A stretch of DNA of 64,000 nt from Silene latifolia. Its lineage: Eukaryota; Streptophyta; Magnoliopsida; Caryophyllales; Caryophyllaceae. The translations under genes were made by a program, and so were the position numbers. Of the stretch, positions 22,904 to 36,099 are shown one piece after another; position 1 is the first letter of the stretch, and every line of letters begins with the position of its first letter. Location: the NCBI RefSeq assembly GCF_048544455.1, contig NC_133536.1:201689325-201753324 (forward strand), read 5' to 3'. The notes beneath the pieces are model-generated. The model saw only the letters and a program-made list of their open reading frames with translations, made no database searches and was not told the DNA's origin.

Positions 22904-25433
22904 TTAAACAATTAAATAGTACTCATGTAAAAAAGAGTAGGCTTAAATACAACAGAGAAGTAAAACAGGTAATTTTTTTTATAAAAATTTAATTTTCGTT
23001 ACTGGTTGTTGAAACTATCACTGAAACATATATTTTAAAAAATAAAATAAAAGGTAGTAGATTTTCACGGAAACATACTTTTGGTAAAAAACACGAGGTC
23101 CAAAACTTCTGTTTTTTTTTTCAAGCGATCCAATATTTTTTTTCCTTAAATCATAACTAAAGAAAATCTGTGTGGTTTTCCTAAAATTTAAACAAATTGT
23201 TTACAAAAATTTAAACTAATTTCAGACAATCGTAAATAAGAATTTGTAGTAGACGTTATATTAGGTAAAAGTTACTCTAAGAAAACAATCTAATAAAATG
23301 TCAAAGTTAATTTATAGAAGATACAACATCCTTTTTGAATATAATCGTTAATTAAGTAGTAGACAAACTAAGTAAAACACAAAAACTAACCTGAAGTTTT
23401 TTGTTTAAAGTGAGGAAGTAAGGTAGGCTATTATCCTGATTGCAAGCCTATAATACCAACGCTGAAGGAAGTATTTTTTTTTATTATGTTTGTATGCGGG
23501 ATGTGAAAATGAATGCGAAAATTGAAGTATACACTTTAGCCTTTTTATAGATAGATAGTGCAAGGAAAAAGCATGTATATCTCAGTACAATAAGACATAA
23601 GACTCGCACTTATCTAAAAAGAAAAAAAAATATATACAAATGCATGCATCAATCAGTTATTGTAGTAGGTGTCAAGACGAAAACGTTCATTTATACTCCC
23701 TCCCATTCACAATAAACCTCCCATTTCATTTTGGCACAAAAATTAAGGAAACACACTACCCCACCATATAATTAAATTTGGACCATACAAATACACTACC
23801 CACCATACAATTAAATTTGGACCACACAAACACTTACCAAAAAAGGAAATAGGGAGGTTATTGTGAATAACCAAAAAAGGAAATAAGGAGGTTTATTGTG
23901 AATGGGAGGGAGTATGTAGTAAGACTGAAAAATGTGAAGAAGATAACATGCAATTCCTTATCCGAACATGTGTTTCAGCCCCTGCACAGCTGAGTAGCAG
24001 TTACTGCCCTACATTCAATAAGAGTTGTCAGCTACTGCCCTACATTGAGTAAGAGTTGTAAGAGTTGTCACATGCTGACAAAAGAAAAATGTTTTTGTTT
24101 AGAGAAAGTTAAAGACAATAATTTTTTTTACAGTTAATTGATGAGAATAATCTAAACTTTGACCGTCCTACTCAAAATAATCTCAACCATTCATTATTCG
24201 AGAATAATCTAGTCTATTACATCATTTGACTTGTATTGTTATCTTCCTCTTGGTTACTTGGTATCACCGGTAAGTTTAAATTTTCCTAGGTCATCTTTCA
24301 TTATTTTTATATAATCTTTTTCTTCTTCCTTTGGTTCACTGTTTTTCTTGTTCCAAGTTCCAACAGACCGCTAATCTCAAAATTCTTCCATCATTTTATT
24401 TCTCCCAAACCTGATCCTTTTCCTCCAATTTTTTTTTATGTTGTCTCCTCATCTTCTTCTAATGTTTCACGCCTTCTTGTTTTGTCCAATATGATTGTCA
24501 AAATTCTTCTAATGTTTTACTCCTTCAACCGAGTCACCTTTGACTCACTGGGTTGACTCGCTGAACCAAGAAGTTGTGTTTTTGAGGAAAATGGAAACTT
24601 TATTACATGTTGAGGTAATTGAAGGGAATCTAGGACATGGGTAATTGTGAAGTTGGGTTTTTGTGAAGAAAAATTTGGGGATTGACATGCAAATGAAGGT
24701 TTAAAGAAGGGAAATTTAGGGTTTTTGATTGAAATTGAAGATGATGAAGAAAAAGGAGTTTTGATAAAAGGGGGCTTGAATTCAATAGCATCATTAGAGG
24801 GCATTTTGGGATTTTTGTTCGATAATGTTAATTATTGGACTGAATTAAAAAGATTAAAGCTTTGTTTAAACTGAGAAATTAAATCGCTAAACCCTAAACC
24901 CCCAAAACTTCAATTGTGCATTTCCATTTTCCTATAAAAAACACATTCAAGTATGCATCCTAGAAGTGACGGATTTACAGGTGCACAAAGACAAAAAGAA
25001 AATGGAGATGATGAAGGATGATAGGATGATGAAGATGAAAGGGTGAAAAAGGGATTAATAAGTTAGTAAATGGAGGGTTTAAATGACTTAAGAATAAGAG
25101 GCCACCTGTTTAGCAAATTGTCCTTCCGACAAAGCAATACAAGTTAAATGAAAGAATAGATTAGATAATTATGAGATAATGAAAAGCTGAGATTATTTTG
25201 AGCAGGACGGTAATAGTTTGCGAGAAGACCAAAAAGGGGATAAATTTGTAATGCAAAATTTTTTTATAATATTCTAGAAGATTTGTACATAGGAGATTGG
25301 ATGGTCTTCTCAGCAAGCACAATTCAGTAAAATTTGATACTTCCATGAGTTAAATTTTGTTTAAGAAATTTCTGCATACCTTGTACCGTGAGTCTCCTAG
25401 CAAGAATACTTCCAAGGTTCATTTGTGTAGACA
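22904..25433. other. Intergenic with one Stowaway MITE and an unidentified minus-strand frame
   Basis: A Stowaway MITE at 23696-23912 (CTCCCTCCCATTCACAATAA and its complement, TA on both sides) has a close relative at 57233-57450. A 95-codon minus-strand frame at 24804-24517 (Ser/Phe/Pro-rich, no recognised domain, resembling a plastid transit leader in composition) could be a captured 5' exon; I do not call it a gene. The rest shows nothing. Confidence 0.4.
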
Positions 25434-25802
25434 CTAAAAGAGGATAGCCGCGTGACACTACATTTACCCTACTCGTGTCCCTGACTGACGTCACTAATTA
25501 CAGAAAAGCCACTCACACTCAGTTTCAGCCCTCCCTATTCGCTTATCCTCCTCGTCCACCGCCTGATTCATTTTCCCCTAATTTTTATTCTCTCTCTTTC
25601 CTTCTTCATTACATGCTGTTATACTCTACCAAAATTCGTCGTTGTCTCACTTACTACTTTGATGCTTTTCTTCACAACTATTTGAAAATTGTCCCATATA
25701 CTAGCGGACTAAATCGAGTCATTGCATTGTAACGTTGTTTATGTTTGATAACTCTTCCTGAATAAGATTCATATTGAGGTGAGTTTTCAACCGTCGTTGT
25801 TC
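25434..25802 (+). mobile_element. Helitron 5'-end unit C, isolated
   Basis: Near-identical to 19665-20030 from TAAAAGAGGATAGCC to GTCGTTGTTCA, lacking the first dozen or so bases. It ends at the same base where the intact Helitron at 25804 begins. Confidence 0.75.
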
Positions 25803-27827
25803 ATCTTATATCTTATAATAAAAGAGGATAGCCACGTGACACTACATTTACCCTACTTGTGTGCCTGACTGACGTCACTAATTACAGAAAAGTCACTCAC
25901 TCAGCTTCCGCCCTCCCTATTCGCTTATCCTCCTCGTCCACCGCCTGATTCATTTTCCCCTAATTTTTATTCTCTCTCTTTTCTTCTTCATTACATGCTG
26001 TTATACTCTACCAAAATTCGTCGTTGTCTCACTTACTACTTTGATGCTTTTCTTCACCACTATTTGAAAATCGTCCCATATACTAGCGGACTAAATCGAG
26101 TAATTGCATTGTAACGTTGTTTATGTTTGATAACTCTTCCTGAATAAGATTCATATTGAGGTGAGTTTTCAACAGTCGTTGTTCATTCTTTTAGATAGCT
26201 TCGTCTGCTGGACTTGCATCAGTTTCTGCAAATTTCGGCAAATTATTAATGGAATTTGGAATTTTGATAGCCCTATATACTACATATGATTTTTCTTATG
26301 AATTTGGTCATCACCTATTCAATAAAATGCCTAACCTAAAATTTCCACATTTATTTTTTTGGTATCGTTTTTTGAGGATTTTTTTTTGGGTCGGTCTTTT
26401 GTGAAACATCTGCAATATGCTCTATTGGTTTATGGCCTAAGGGGCACTTCCTCTTCCATTTCTTATACTTAGAAGAGGACTGCGAAGATCAATTTTTTGT
26501 TTATATATTCTTTCTTCTTTAGCTACATGTACCGTAGCTCAGTAACTTACTCTACAACAGATTCATTTTATTTACCTCCTTCGTCTTTTTGCTGCAGAGA
26601 ATTTCTTACCTTTGTTGTTTATATTTTAGCACAGTTAAGATGGATTGGGAATCTGCGTTTCATATCATTTTCGGAACATGCTTGATTAGTACAAGTACAT
26701 TAATTTTCGATCTCTGTTGTTCTTAACTTGTGGGTAAGTCTTAAATTTTAGTGTTACACTCTATTTGAGATTAAAAAAAAATGAACAAACACTCACCATA
26801 ATGATTCAACCGTTTGGAAGTTTAAGGCTTGTTTTTACTTTATGTTGTGCTCATCATGCATGATCTGAAATTAGTGTGTCATCATCCTTGTATGTTATTG
26901 ATGCGTTAATTGTGGAATTCGTTTGATGATGTACTGCTTTTTTAGGCTACTGTTTTCGTGTCTTCTGCTAGGCGGCTAACATGTGTACATGTGAGTCTTA
27001 ATGAAGAATAGAGGTAACCATTATGGCATTTTGCTATGACTCACTCAATTAGGTTGCGTTTCATTTATCATGAAGTGGCCGTTAATGAAGACTTGACGCA
27101 ATTTTCATTATTTTGTATTGCTAAATGCCAACACAAGTGGAAGGTTGGTACACTAAACACACCTTACCTTGCAGTTTGAGCCTTTGAGGCACTTGGGTAA
27201 TATTGTTGTTGTAAGAGAAATATGGTATTCTAATTGCTAACTATTTCAGATTCGCCATTTTCCTCTATTTGCCCCGTACACTATACTTCTTTACTTCCGG
27301 TGGATACCTTTCAATTTAATTGCAAATGAAGACCTCTTTACTCGAATAATCATTTCTCATTCAAACTTAAACATTAGTGTGTTGATTGACGTGGGTTGCG
27401 TTTGGTCCTCTATACCATATGTAATACGTTCATTTTTTTTTTTGCCAAACGAGATAATCCTCTGCAGATTATTTTATGTTTGGTTTTGTAGGTGTCATAC
27501 ACATAAGCTAGGTTCCTGTACAAGAAGAATTAGGGTAGTGCCCTCGTACACAAAATTAAGCATCAATGCCTCAAAACTCCATTAACCCATATTCTAATGC
27601 ATTTCTTGCTATAATGCTCACTAATACCTACTTCTCATGTTTTGATTAGAACATATGCTATTCCGAAGGTCGATATCCTTTGACGTTATGCATGGCGTCA
27701 GTTTACAACTGTGTGCACCATGAATAATGTTGCTAGATAATGTAACGGCGACCTGTAATACGCTGGTGGTACTAAATTGTCGTTTTAAGAGGAACTCCTT
27801 GTAATACTACGGATTTTATAAGCTAAG

Positions 27828-27973
27828 TACTCGACCGAGTAGAGCCTACTCGGCCGAGTAGTGCCAAGAGTGTAGTTTGTTTGGGTTCTGCCGAGGAATA
27901 CTCGGCCGAGTATGGTGAATACTCGACCGAGTAGAGGATACTCGGCCGAGTATACATTTTACTCGACCGAGTA
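27828..27973. repeat. Palindrome cluster TACTCGRCCGAGTA in the 5' LTR
   Basis: Six copies of TACTCGGCCGAGTA or TACTCGACCGAGTA at spacings of about 20-50 bp. The GG form is a perfect 14-bp palindrome. The 3' LTR has the same six (33733-33878). Confidence 0.9.
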
Positions 27974-30019
27974 TCCGGTCTGACGGGTTATATTTTCCGC
28001 GATTGATTTAGAAAGGATTAGAGTTATTTATAAACGCAAAACAGTTTCCTATTACATTTCATAAAACCTAATCACTCAAACGACGCTCTAATCCTCTCCA
28101 AATCTCCCCTTGTGTGTGTGTGTGTGATCATAGCAAGTGCATTCATCCTTTGTTTCTTTCGCCGGTAAGTCTTTATCCCTATGTTGTTGATGATTAATTA
28201 TAGGGTTTGTCTTTATTCATGAATTGGGGGAAACGGGGTTTTGCAGTTAGTGATTGGAACTATATGATTGTTGTGGTAGGTGACGATGTGGTAATCGTTA
28301 TGCATCTGTATGGTTGATTGCAGCGTAAGCGGATTGCGAAAAGGTAGGGTTTCCCTACTCAGTTCTTGTGTAATTGATTTGAGATATTTGTTGTATTGTG
28401 TATGATTGTTGTCTGTTGATCATCGGAGTGTTGGTGTTGTGGTGACGGTGGTGATGTGGTTGTGTTGTGACGGAAGTGGTGTTGTGACAAATTTGTGATC
28501 TTGTGGTATGTGTGATTGTGGTGGAGTCAATTGCGGGAGTGGCTTCACACCCTAGTTCGCCCTCCGTGGAACCCGTCACGGGAGGGGATGTGCACATTAA
28601 GGGACATGGATTGTTAGTCGCTCGTTGATGAGCCGGACTAGGTGGGGATGGGTGCGGTCACCCATCAAGCGCGAGGATTACCTGTTGCGATGGGTAATCT
28701 GGCAGGGCTACACACTTCGGTGTGTAGTCGGTTAATGTGTGAAATCGGGAGACCGGTGATGGAGGATGATCGACCGGTTACATTATTGTTTGTCTTATTT
28801 GAATTATGCGAATCGACCCCGTGTTGTTGTTTTATAAAACTGCGGTGATCCATTCGGGATGGTGAGCAGATATGACAGTAATGAAGATGTTTAGTTATGG
28901 GACGGACATGGGGAGACATCGCTTCGAGTCTAGTTTCATTTATTACGAGTTTAGCCGTCAATGATTTCAGTTGTATTGAAGTTCTTACACTTTTAGTTTG
29001 AGTTGGTTTGAGATAATGTATTCGCTAACTCTTTATACTTTGATAAATGTTGTTTGGAAATTGTAACTTTGATATACTAACCTCGGGAAACCGAGATGGT
29101 AACAGCCTTTCATACTAGGGTAGTCCTTGGTAAGGTACCTTGGTATGAGGGGGTGTTATAAAGTGGTATCAGAGCCGACGATTCCGGCACCTAAAACTAA
29201 TGAACTCAATGAACTTAGGGAGTCTAAATAAAATGAACCCGGGGAGAGTTATTTGGAGCTACCGCAAAGACTTGGGAGACGTCCCGGAGTCGCACTAAGG
29301 CCCTTACGATCTCAAGCCGGTCACATGGGGGGAAACTGTTGTATGTTTGAGTTATGTGTGTTTGATATCTATAGTTTGAATCTTGTGCATGGTTGGATTA
29401 AATGATGAAAGAAGTGGAATGTGATAGTTGTTGAAAGATGTATCGAGGATTGTTGATGTTAAACTTTGAGCATGAATATGTTGGCATGTTAAGTGTTGGA
29501 GCATGGTAAAATATGAAGGGTGAATTGTGAATTCGTATCTGATTGATATTGAGCCTGAAGAATGTGATCATGTTACCTGTTTAATACAATGTTGAGCATG
29601 AAGTATGGTAGTGGTACATGTGCATATGAACATGATGGTGTCAATGCTTGATTGTTGGTAGAAGCATGTGATTAAGGTCATGCGTCTATATATGTGAATG
29701 TCGTGTTTAATTTTAATGTGAGTATGATAAAAGTTCAACTACGTACTGGTTTTTAGAGGTTTTGAATTGTTATTGTTGCCTTATGTATGTTCAAGTTGTT
29801 TTGGCTTAGGAAACTTGATTTGTAGAAAGAATGATTACGGAAGGGTTGTCTTAAATCTGTCATAAGTCTAGTTCTAGAAATGATATTGCTGTAATTCCAA
29901 GTTGAGGTGATATTTTGTCCTCTTACGATTCTAACGATAGGTCACACGCCCAAAATGACCAAGTAACGAGTGAGATATGACTGTTTTACGAAAACTGGAC
30001 GGTGCTGAGAACTGCGCCG

Positions 30020-30262
30020 ATACTCGACCGAGTAATCTCTCTGTGATAATACTGTTTAGCGTCTGGAGTCGTGAACTCGACCGAGTAGTCTCATACTCGA
30101 CCGAGTAAGGTCTACTCGGCCGAGTATTCCCAATACTCGACCGAGTAATCCTTCTGCGACAATTGAGTTTGCTTCTGGAGTCGAAAACTCGACCGAGTAA
30201 TATAGTTACTCGACCGAGTACCTTGTACTCGACCTAGTATGTTATGTACTCGACTGAGTACC
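30020..30262. repeat. Palindrome cluster ACTCGRCCGAGTA inside the LTR element
   Basis: About nine copies, mostly the A form, the last two slightly degenerate (ACTCGACCTAGTA, ACTCGACTGAGTA). They are separated by partly repeated spacers containing TCTGGAGTCG. Confidence 0.88.
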
Positions 30263-33200
30263 TCATTGGGCGGCCACTTTGAGTCGGTGGCTATGTTCTT
30301 ACTTTTGTTTTGAGTCGGTGGCTATGTTCTTACTTTTGTTTTGAGCCGGTGGCTATGTTTTTACATTGTTTTGAGTCGTAGGGTATATACACATGTATGT
30401 TTTGAGTCTTAACGCATTCTTTTATATGTGAGACGGTCTTGATACGTAAGTTACCGGAAGTTATGACATGGAGAATGATGGCTTATGAGGGACATGTGTT
30501 GGGTAAGGAAGACATGTGTTAATGTGGTTGTGAAGGATAGTGGAAAAAGAAAAGGGAAGAATGATGAGCTAATCGAGGTAAAGAGCATGTTTTGTGAGAT
30601 ATGACGAGTGATATAGTCGTGTGTTGAGTAGTATAAAAGTAAGTGTATATGGGCAAGGGTGATGTAAGTGTAAAGAAGCATGAGAATGAAAGATTGAGAT
30701 AAGGGATACGAATAGTGGCATATTTGGATGTGTAAGGATTTATGGAGGAAGACAGCTAGGATAGAGTTGCTTAAGGATATATGTAATGGAAGGTTGTTGT
30801 AAGAAGATAGGAAAGAGAGGTATATAGTGAACTTAAAGGAAGTTATGTCGCGATGTGGATTTGTAGATAGTGGCTAAGTTTGGGAAGTTGGAATATCAAG
30901 GGGTGAGCCTAGTGTGTAATTCTTTGGACAAACGGTATGAAGTGAATTTTGGTTTCTAGAGATGCGAAAAGGAGATACGACTAATTGAAGAGTAACTGTT
31001 AGTGCGTGGACTTGATGGTGACAAGGGTGAGTGTGAAGCAAGATGAGAGATGATAAATGATAAGAAGAATGATAAGATATTGATATGAATTAATGGAATT
31101 AGAGTTGTGGAGCTATGAAAAATAAACAAATAACTAAAGAGTTAGGTAGAAAGAGAAAGAAGATGACTTATTAATTGGCACTATTGAGTAAAAGGAGGGA
31201 AAGAGGGATGGAAGTAAGTTGAGAGAACGTTGACCGGAGTTAAGGAGCATGAAGGTAGGAAATTATGAAATGTACGATATCCCCACTAGAGGGTGTGAGT
31301 TAATGGTTATATAGGAGAGCAGGACGACGTGTTAGCCGTGAGTTTCGAGGTATTAAGGGAATAAGAAGCTTGTGGAGTGTTGCAAGATCTGAGATTTTGG
31401 TGGAGAGTTAGGTAGCGATATGATAAAGGATAGAATTGGGAATAATGTTGAGGTATGTTTTGTTGATGGATTGGATGTTCGTATTTGGGATGATAACCAA
31501 AGAGAGGAAAGAGATTGTTATATTAAGAAGTGATAGTAAGAGAGTAGTCACATGAAGGATGTTGGTGTCATAGTAGTGTCACTAGTGGCTGAGAATGATG
31601 TTACTTTAGAGAAGTTAGTTGTCCTAATGAGGTTGATTTTGTGGAGGTGGTTAGTATGTTTGGTTGTGAGGAAGTATAAGATGTGGATATACGAGGTGTT
31701 CATTTGGAAGTTGGGTACTGATGTTATGGCTACATTTGTCGGAGGGGTGATAATTGTGTGTAAGAGAAGATATGTTAGGAAGGGCACCTGAGTTAAGTCC
31801 GGATAAGAGATATTCATTGTCAAGTGGTAACTTACGTAATCAGGATTGACTAGTTGGATGTGATTATGGGTCTAAGATGTATATAAATGTTTGTGTGAGG
31901 TTGTGACCTCACGAGAAGCGTATGGTGTGATAGTTATAATGTTGTTATCTCAATGTTCTCAGTAATATATGTTGGATACGGTAACTTAATGGAATGATGA
32001 TCAAAAGTGATAGTTTGGGTGGTCTGACAAGACCGGTTATACTTGCATGTGTATTCATGATATATGTTTATTCCATGAAAAAGTATGGATGGTATGCATG
32101 AGATTCTTGTCTATTTATTCCGTATGATATATGGTGTTGTGATCCTGGTAAAGCGAGTTTTGAGTAAGTTTTTCTTGTCCGAGATGTTATATTGAGTGTG
32201 TTTATGGGATTGTGTATGTTGTGATGTCTATCGGTGTGGTTGTGGTGCCTCGGGTGGTGATCCTGGCACGGTACTTCATCTTGTTGTGATGCGGGTATTT
32301 TCGCATCTTTGCGGTGCGGGGTCTGGTTGTTGGTGGCGGTGTTGCGATGCCATCACCGGTTGTGTGGAGTAGGTGAGATGACTATGATACGAGTTTTTGA
32401 AAGTGCATACCAGTTAAACATAGATTGTTGTTTTGTTTGCTGCTGTTCCTTGTGAGTTTTGGTTGAACATAAAGACTGTTGTTTTGGTTTGTTGATGTTT
32501 CTTACTAGTTTCAGTTTGGGAATGAGGGTAGAGTATGATATGAAAGAGAGTTGTATATGTTTTCGTTGTTGTCATGGTATAGTGATATTCTGTTGATGGG
32601 ACACAGTTGTGAGAAGTTGTTACAGTAATTTTGATCTTGTTTTAAGATGAGGCATCGGTAGTCATAGTCATGGCAAGTGATTCGTGGAATAGGTGTTGTA
32701 ATGATCTGAAAGCGACAGGTGGTTCATAATCTTTTGTTGAGATAGTGAGTGCAGGATATTGGGAATTGGTGTCATGTTAAGTTATGTATGAGTTTTGCGG
32801 TAATGAAAGAAAAGAACTTGAGGATCTAGTGTGAATGTACGTAACAAGTGTGGAGTGTGAGTTATGCTTTTGGTGATATGAGTTTTATATAGTTTATATA
32901 AAGATGTGTGTCATGTTGCGGTAATGTGGAAGAGTTGAAGTTTTGGGTTAAGTTAAAGATTTTGAGGTATAGGTTAGGGGGTGTGACGAGTGAATTGAAG
33001 GATGAGAGTTGTTTAAGTAAGAGAGTCTAAGATATATGCATGGCGACTGTTCAGATTATAAGTGGTTATCTTTGACATGCGGTGGTGATGGGGATAATGA
33101 GAATATATAGCTAGGATTTAGTATTAGCGAGTTACGAGGACGTAACATTTATCTTAAGAGGAGTAGGATGCGATAAAAGAGATTTTGATGGTTGTGCATA

Positions 33201-35704
33201 TGGTAGTATAATTGTAAGTAGAGTGTTGGTGTAGCATAAAGGACGGATATTTGTGTTGATTTTATTAAAGGTCATGACCGTGCTTGTAGTAGTTCGATGT
33301 TTAGGAATGAGAGAATATTTCAATAGTGTTGAAAGTTGAATGATGATGATTATGAGTCTGATAGTTTTGACAGTTGGAAGATGATGTTTATGTGTTTGAG
33401 TAAACTTCGAGGACGAAGTTCGTTTTAAGGATGGTAGAATGTAACATTCCGTTTTGATGGTTGATATTCTTTTGTGGATTGAGTGCTATTGAGTGTTATG
33501 GAAGTGATACAAGGTTGGCAACATTATATTGTGGTTATTGGGTAATGTTATGGAGTCAGTATTGGGAGCCTATGCTATAGTTGAGGCGATATCGTGAGCC
33601 ATGTTGTGGAAGGAAGAGTGGTTTGTGGAGTTGGTGTTAAGTGTCCATGGTTTATAGGTTGGGTTGGAACTTCGGGGACGAAGTTCTTTTTAAGGGGGGA
33701 AGACTGTAATACTACGGATTTTATAAGCTAAGTACTCGACCGAGTAGAGCCTACTCGGCCGAGTAGTGCCAAGAGTGTAGTTTGTTTGGGTTCTGCCGAG
33801 GAATACTCGGCCGAGTATGGTGAATACTCGACCGAGTAGAGGATACTCGGCCGAGTATACATTTTACTCGACCGAGTATCCGGTCTGACGGGTTATATTT
33901 TCCGCGATTGATTTAGAAAGGATTAGAGTTATTTATAAACGCAAAACAGTTTCCTATTACATTTCATAAAACCTAATCACTCAAACGACGCTCTAATCCT
34001 CTCCAAATCTCCCCTTGTGTGTGTGTGTGTGATCATAGCAAGTGCATTCATCCTTTGTTTCTTTCGCCGGTAAGTCTTTATCCCTATGTTGTTGATGATT
34101 AATTATAGGGTTTGTCTTTATTCATGAATTGGGGGAAATGGGGTTTTGCAGTTAGTGATTGGAACTATATGATTGTTGTGGTAGGTGACGATGTGGTAAT
34201 TGTTATGCATCTGTATGGTTGATTGCAGCGTAAGCGGATTGCGAAAAGGTAGGGTTTCCCTACTCAGTTCTTGTGTAATTGATTTGAGATATTTGTTGTA
34301 TTGTGTATGATTGTTGTCTGTTGATCATCGGAGTGTTGGTGTTGTGGTGACGGTGGTGATGTGGTTGTGTTGTGACGGAAGTGGTGTTGTGACAGCTGTG
34401 ATGCTGTGGTATGTGTGATTGTGGTGGAGTCAGTTGCGGGAGTGGCTTCACACCCTAGTTCGCCCTCCGTGGAACCCGTCACGGGAGGGGATGTGCACAT
34501 TAAGGGACAGGGATTGTTAGTCGCTCGTTGATGAGCTGGACTAGGTGGGGATGGGCTGCGGGCCTGCGGTCACCCACTGGCGGCGAGGATTACCTGTTGC
34601 GATGGGTAATCTGGCAGGGCTACACACTTCGGTGTGTAGTCGGTTAATGTGTGAAATCAGGAGACCGGTGATGGAGGATGATCAGCCGGTTACATTATTG
34701 TTTGTCTTATTTGAATTATGCGGTAACTGACCCCGTGTTGTTGTTTTATAAAACCTGCGGTGATCCATTCGGGGATGGTGAGCAGATATGACAGGTAATG
34801 CAGATGTTTAGTTATGGGACAGACATGGGGAGACATCGCTTCGAGTCTAGTTTCCGCCGTTACGAGTTTAGCCGTCAATGATTTCAGTTGTATTGAAGTT
34901 CTTACACTTTTAGTTTGAGTTGGTTTGAGATAATGTATTCGCTAACTCTTTATACTTTGATAAATGTTGTTTGGAAATTGTAACTTTGATATACTAACCT
35001 CGGGAAACCGAGATGGTAACAGCCTTTCATACTAGGGTAGTCCTTGGTAAGGTACCTTGGTATGAGGGGGTGTTACACTCCTGCTTAACTTTGCCTATCA
35101 TCGTTGTAGTTGCGTGAACGGTTATTGGCCACGTAGATAATAATCGTATGTATAATGTATTAATTACTCTCTGCCATCAACAGCCCGACTGCACATGGGA
35201 GTAGTTTTTAAAAAATTCATTTGTATGTGGATTGGTAACTTTGAAACGGGCGGCTTCTTTGTATTCTTTTATTTTCAGTCAATTTAACAAAATTTGTAAT
35301 ATGATCTCATTCATAGTAATGCTTGCAGTAGTAGGATGCTGAATTTTTTTCCAAACTTGTATTAATTTGCAATAGTATTTTCCGATTAATAAGGTAATGG
35401 TTAGTTTCCTTGGAAACATGCTAAAACATTATGACAATTTCGAGCTATTAATCTTCCAGTACTATATTTTGTGCCTTGAATGTGTAAAACTAACAAGAAA
35501 TCTAGAACGCTTTGCAATAGTAGAAGCGTTATCACTTACAAGTTGTTTGATGTACGTGCTATGACAACGTGAGACTTGCGACTCCAGAGAGTGTGTATGA
35601 CATTATTACATAACTTTTATATATCTACATACAATACGTTTGGCATAGTTTTGTACACTCAGCAGTAAGAGGGTGCACTTTTATATACTCCTCATAAATA
35701 CAAT

Positions 35705-35846
35705 CAGTGGTGGAGCTAGGGGCGTTCGTCCCCGCTGCAGGATGGAAATCGCAAAACTTTTAGTTAGAATTTTCGAAAAAAATTCGATTTCCCTTATACT
35801 ATTACCCGTTCGCCCCCGCTGGATTCAAATCCTGGCTCCGCCATTA
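35705..35846. mobile_element. hAT-type MITE, second copy
   Basis: Shares CAGTGGTGGAGCTAGGG and CCTGGCTCCGCCA ends with 3128-3275. It is flanked by near-identical 8-mers (AATACAAT and TATACAAT). Confidence 0.7.
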
Positions 35847-36099
35847 TATACAATGCTGATAAGTAGAAATGTATAAAGCTCTAATTCACTGCGAACATTC
35901 GATGGTGCTATATTTTGTCCGATTACAAAATCGTGTAATCGAATAATGGATCGTCATTGCTTGCACTGAGAATACGGCACTACGGTATTGTAACGAAGAG
36001 TTGGATGCCCCGTGCGGAGCACGGGGCTTTTCAACTAGTCTTATAAAAAAAGAGAATACCAGCGTGACACTACTTTCAGCGTGCTTGTGTCCTCCGCTG

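Larger units (their letters stand above)
27800..35077 (+). mobile_element. LTR retrotransposon, non-coding (LARD-like), probably Ty3/gypsy-related
   Basis: A structurally complete fossil: 5' LTR 27800-29160, 3' LTR 33705-35077, and a 5-bp duplication CTCCT on both sides (27795-27799, 35078-35082). A primer-binding site TGGTATCAGAGC (initiator tRNA-Met type) is at 29164-29175, and a purine tract AAGGGGGGAAGA precedes the 3' LTR. The GGACGAAGTTC motif near the 3' end, present at about 33405 and again at about 33675, is usual in gypsy-type elements. The 4.5-kb interior has no recognisable gag or pol, so it would depend on proteins from elsewhere. The LTRs are alike except for a cluster of differences in the middle third (a few per cent overall by eye), so insertion is fairly recent. 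It inserted into the Helitron. Confidence 0.88.
25804..36038 (+). mobile_element. Helitron, non-autonomous, 10.2 kb, with a nested LTR element
   Basis: The 5' end is A^TCTTATATCTTATAATAAAA. The 3' end is a perfect 9-bp-stem hairpin GCCCCGTGC-GGA-GCACGGGGC (36007-36027), then TTTTCAA and CTAG^T (36035-36038). No Rep/helicase gene is visible. About 7.3 kb of its length is an LTR retroelement (27800-35077), and a hAT MITE lies at 35705-35846. The remaining Helitron DNA (26183-27794, 35083-35704) is AT-rich with no gene I recognise. Confidence 0.85.

Noticed and set aside
24517-24804. Minus-strand frame with a transit-peptide-like composition
   Set aside because: No continuing exon, no recognised domain and low complexity; mentioned only as a possible captured piece.
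27828-30262. Regularly spaced palindromes that could look like a CRISPR-type array
   Set aside because: They lie in the LTRs and interior of a plant retroelement, spacing is irregular, and there are no cas-like genes.
28355-34878. Several short frames repeated near 28.4-29.0 kb and 34.3-34.9 kb
   Set aside because: They are the same LTR sequence read twice, with no coding signature.
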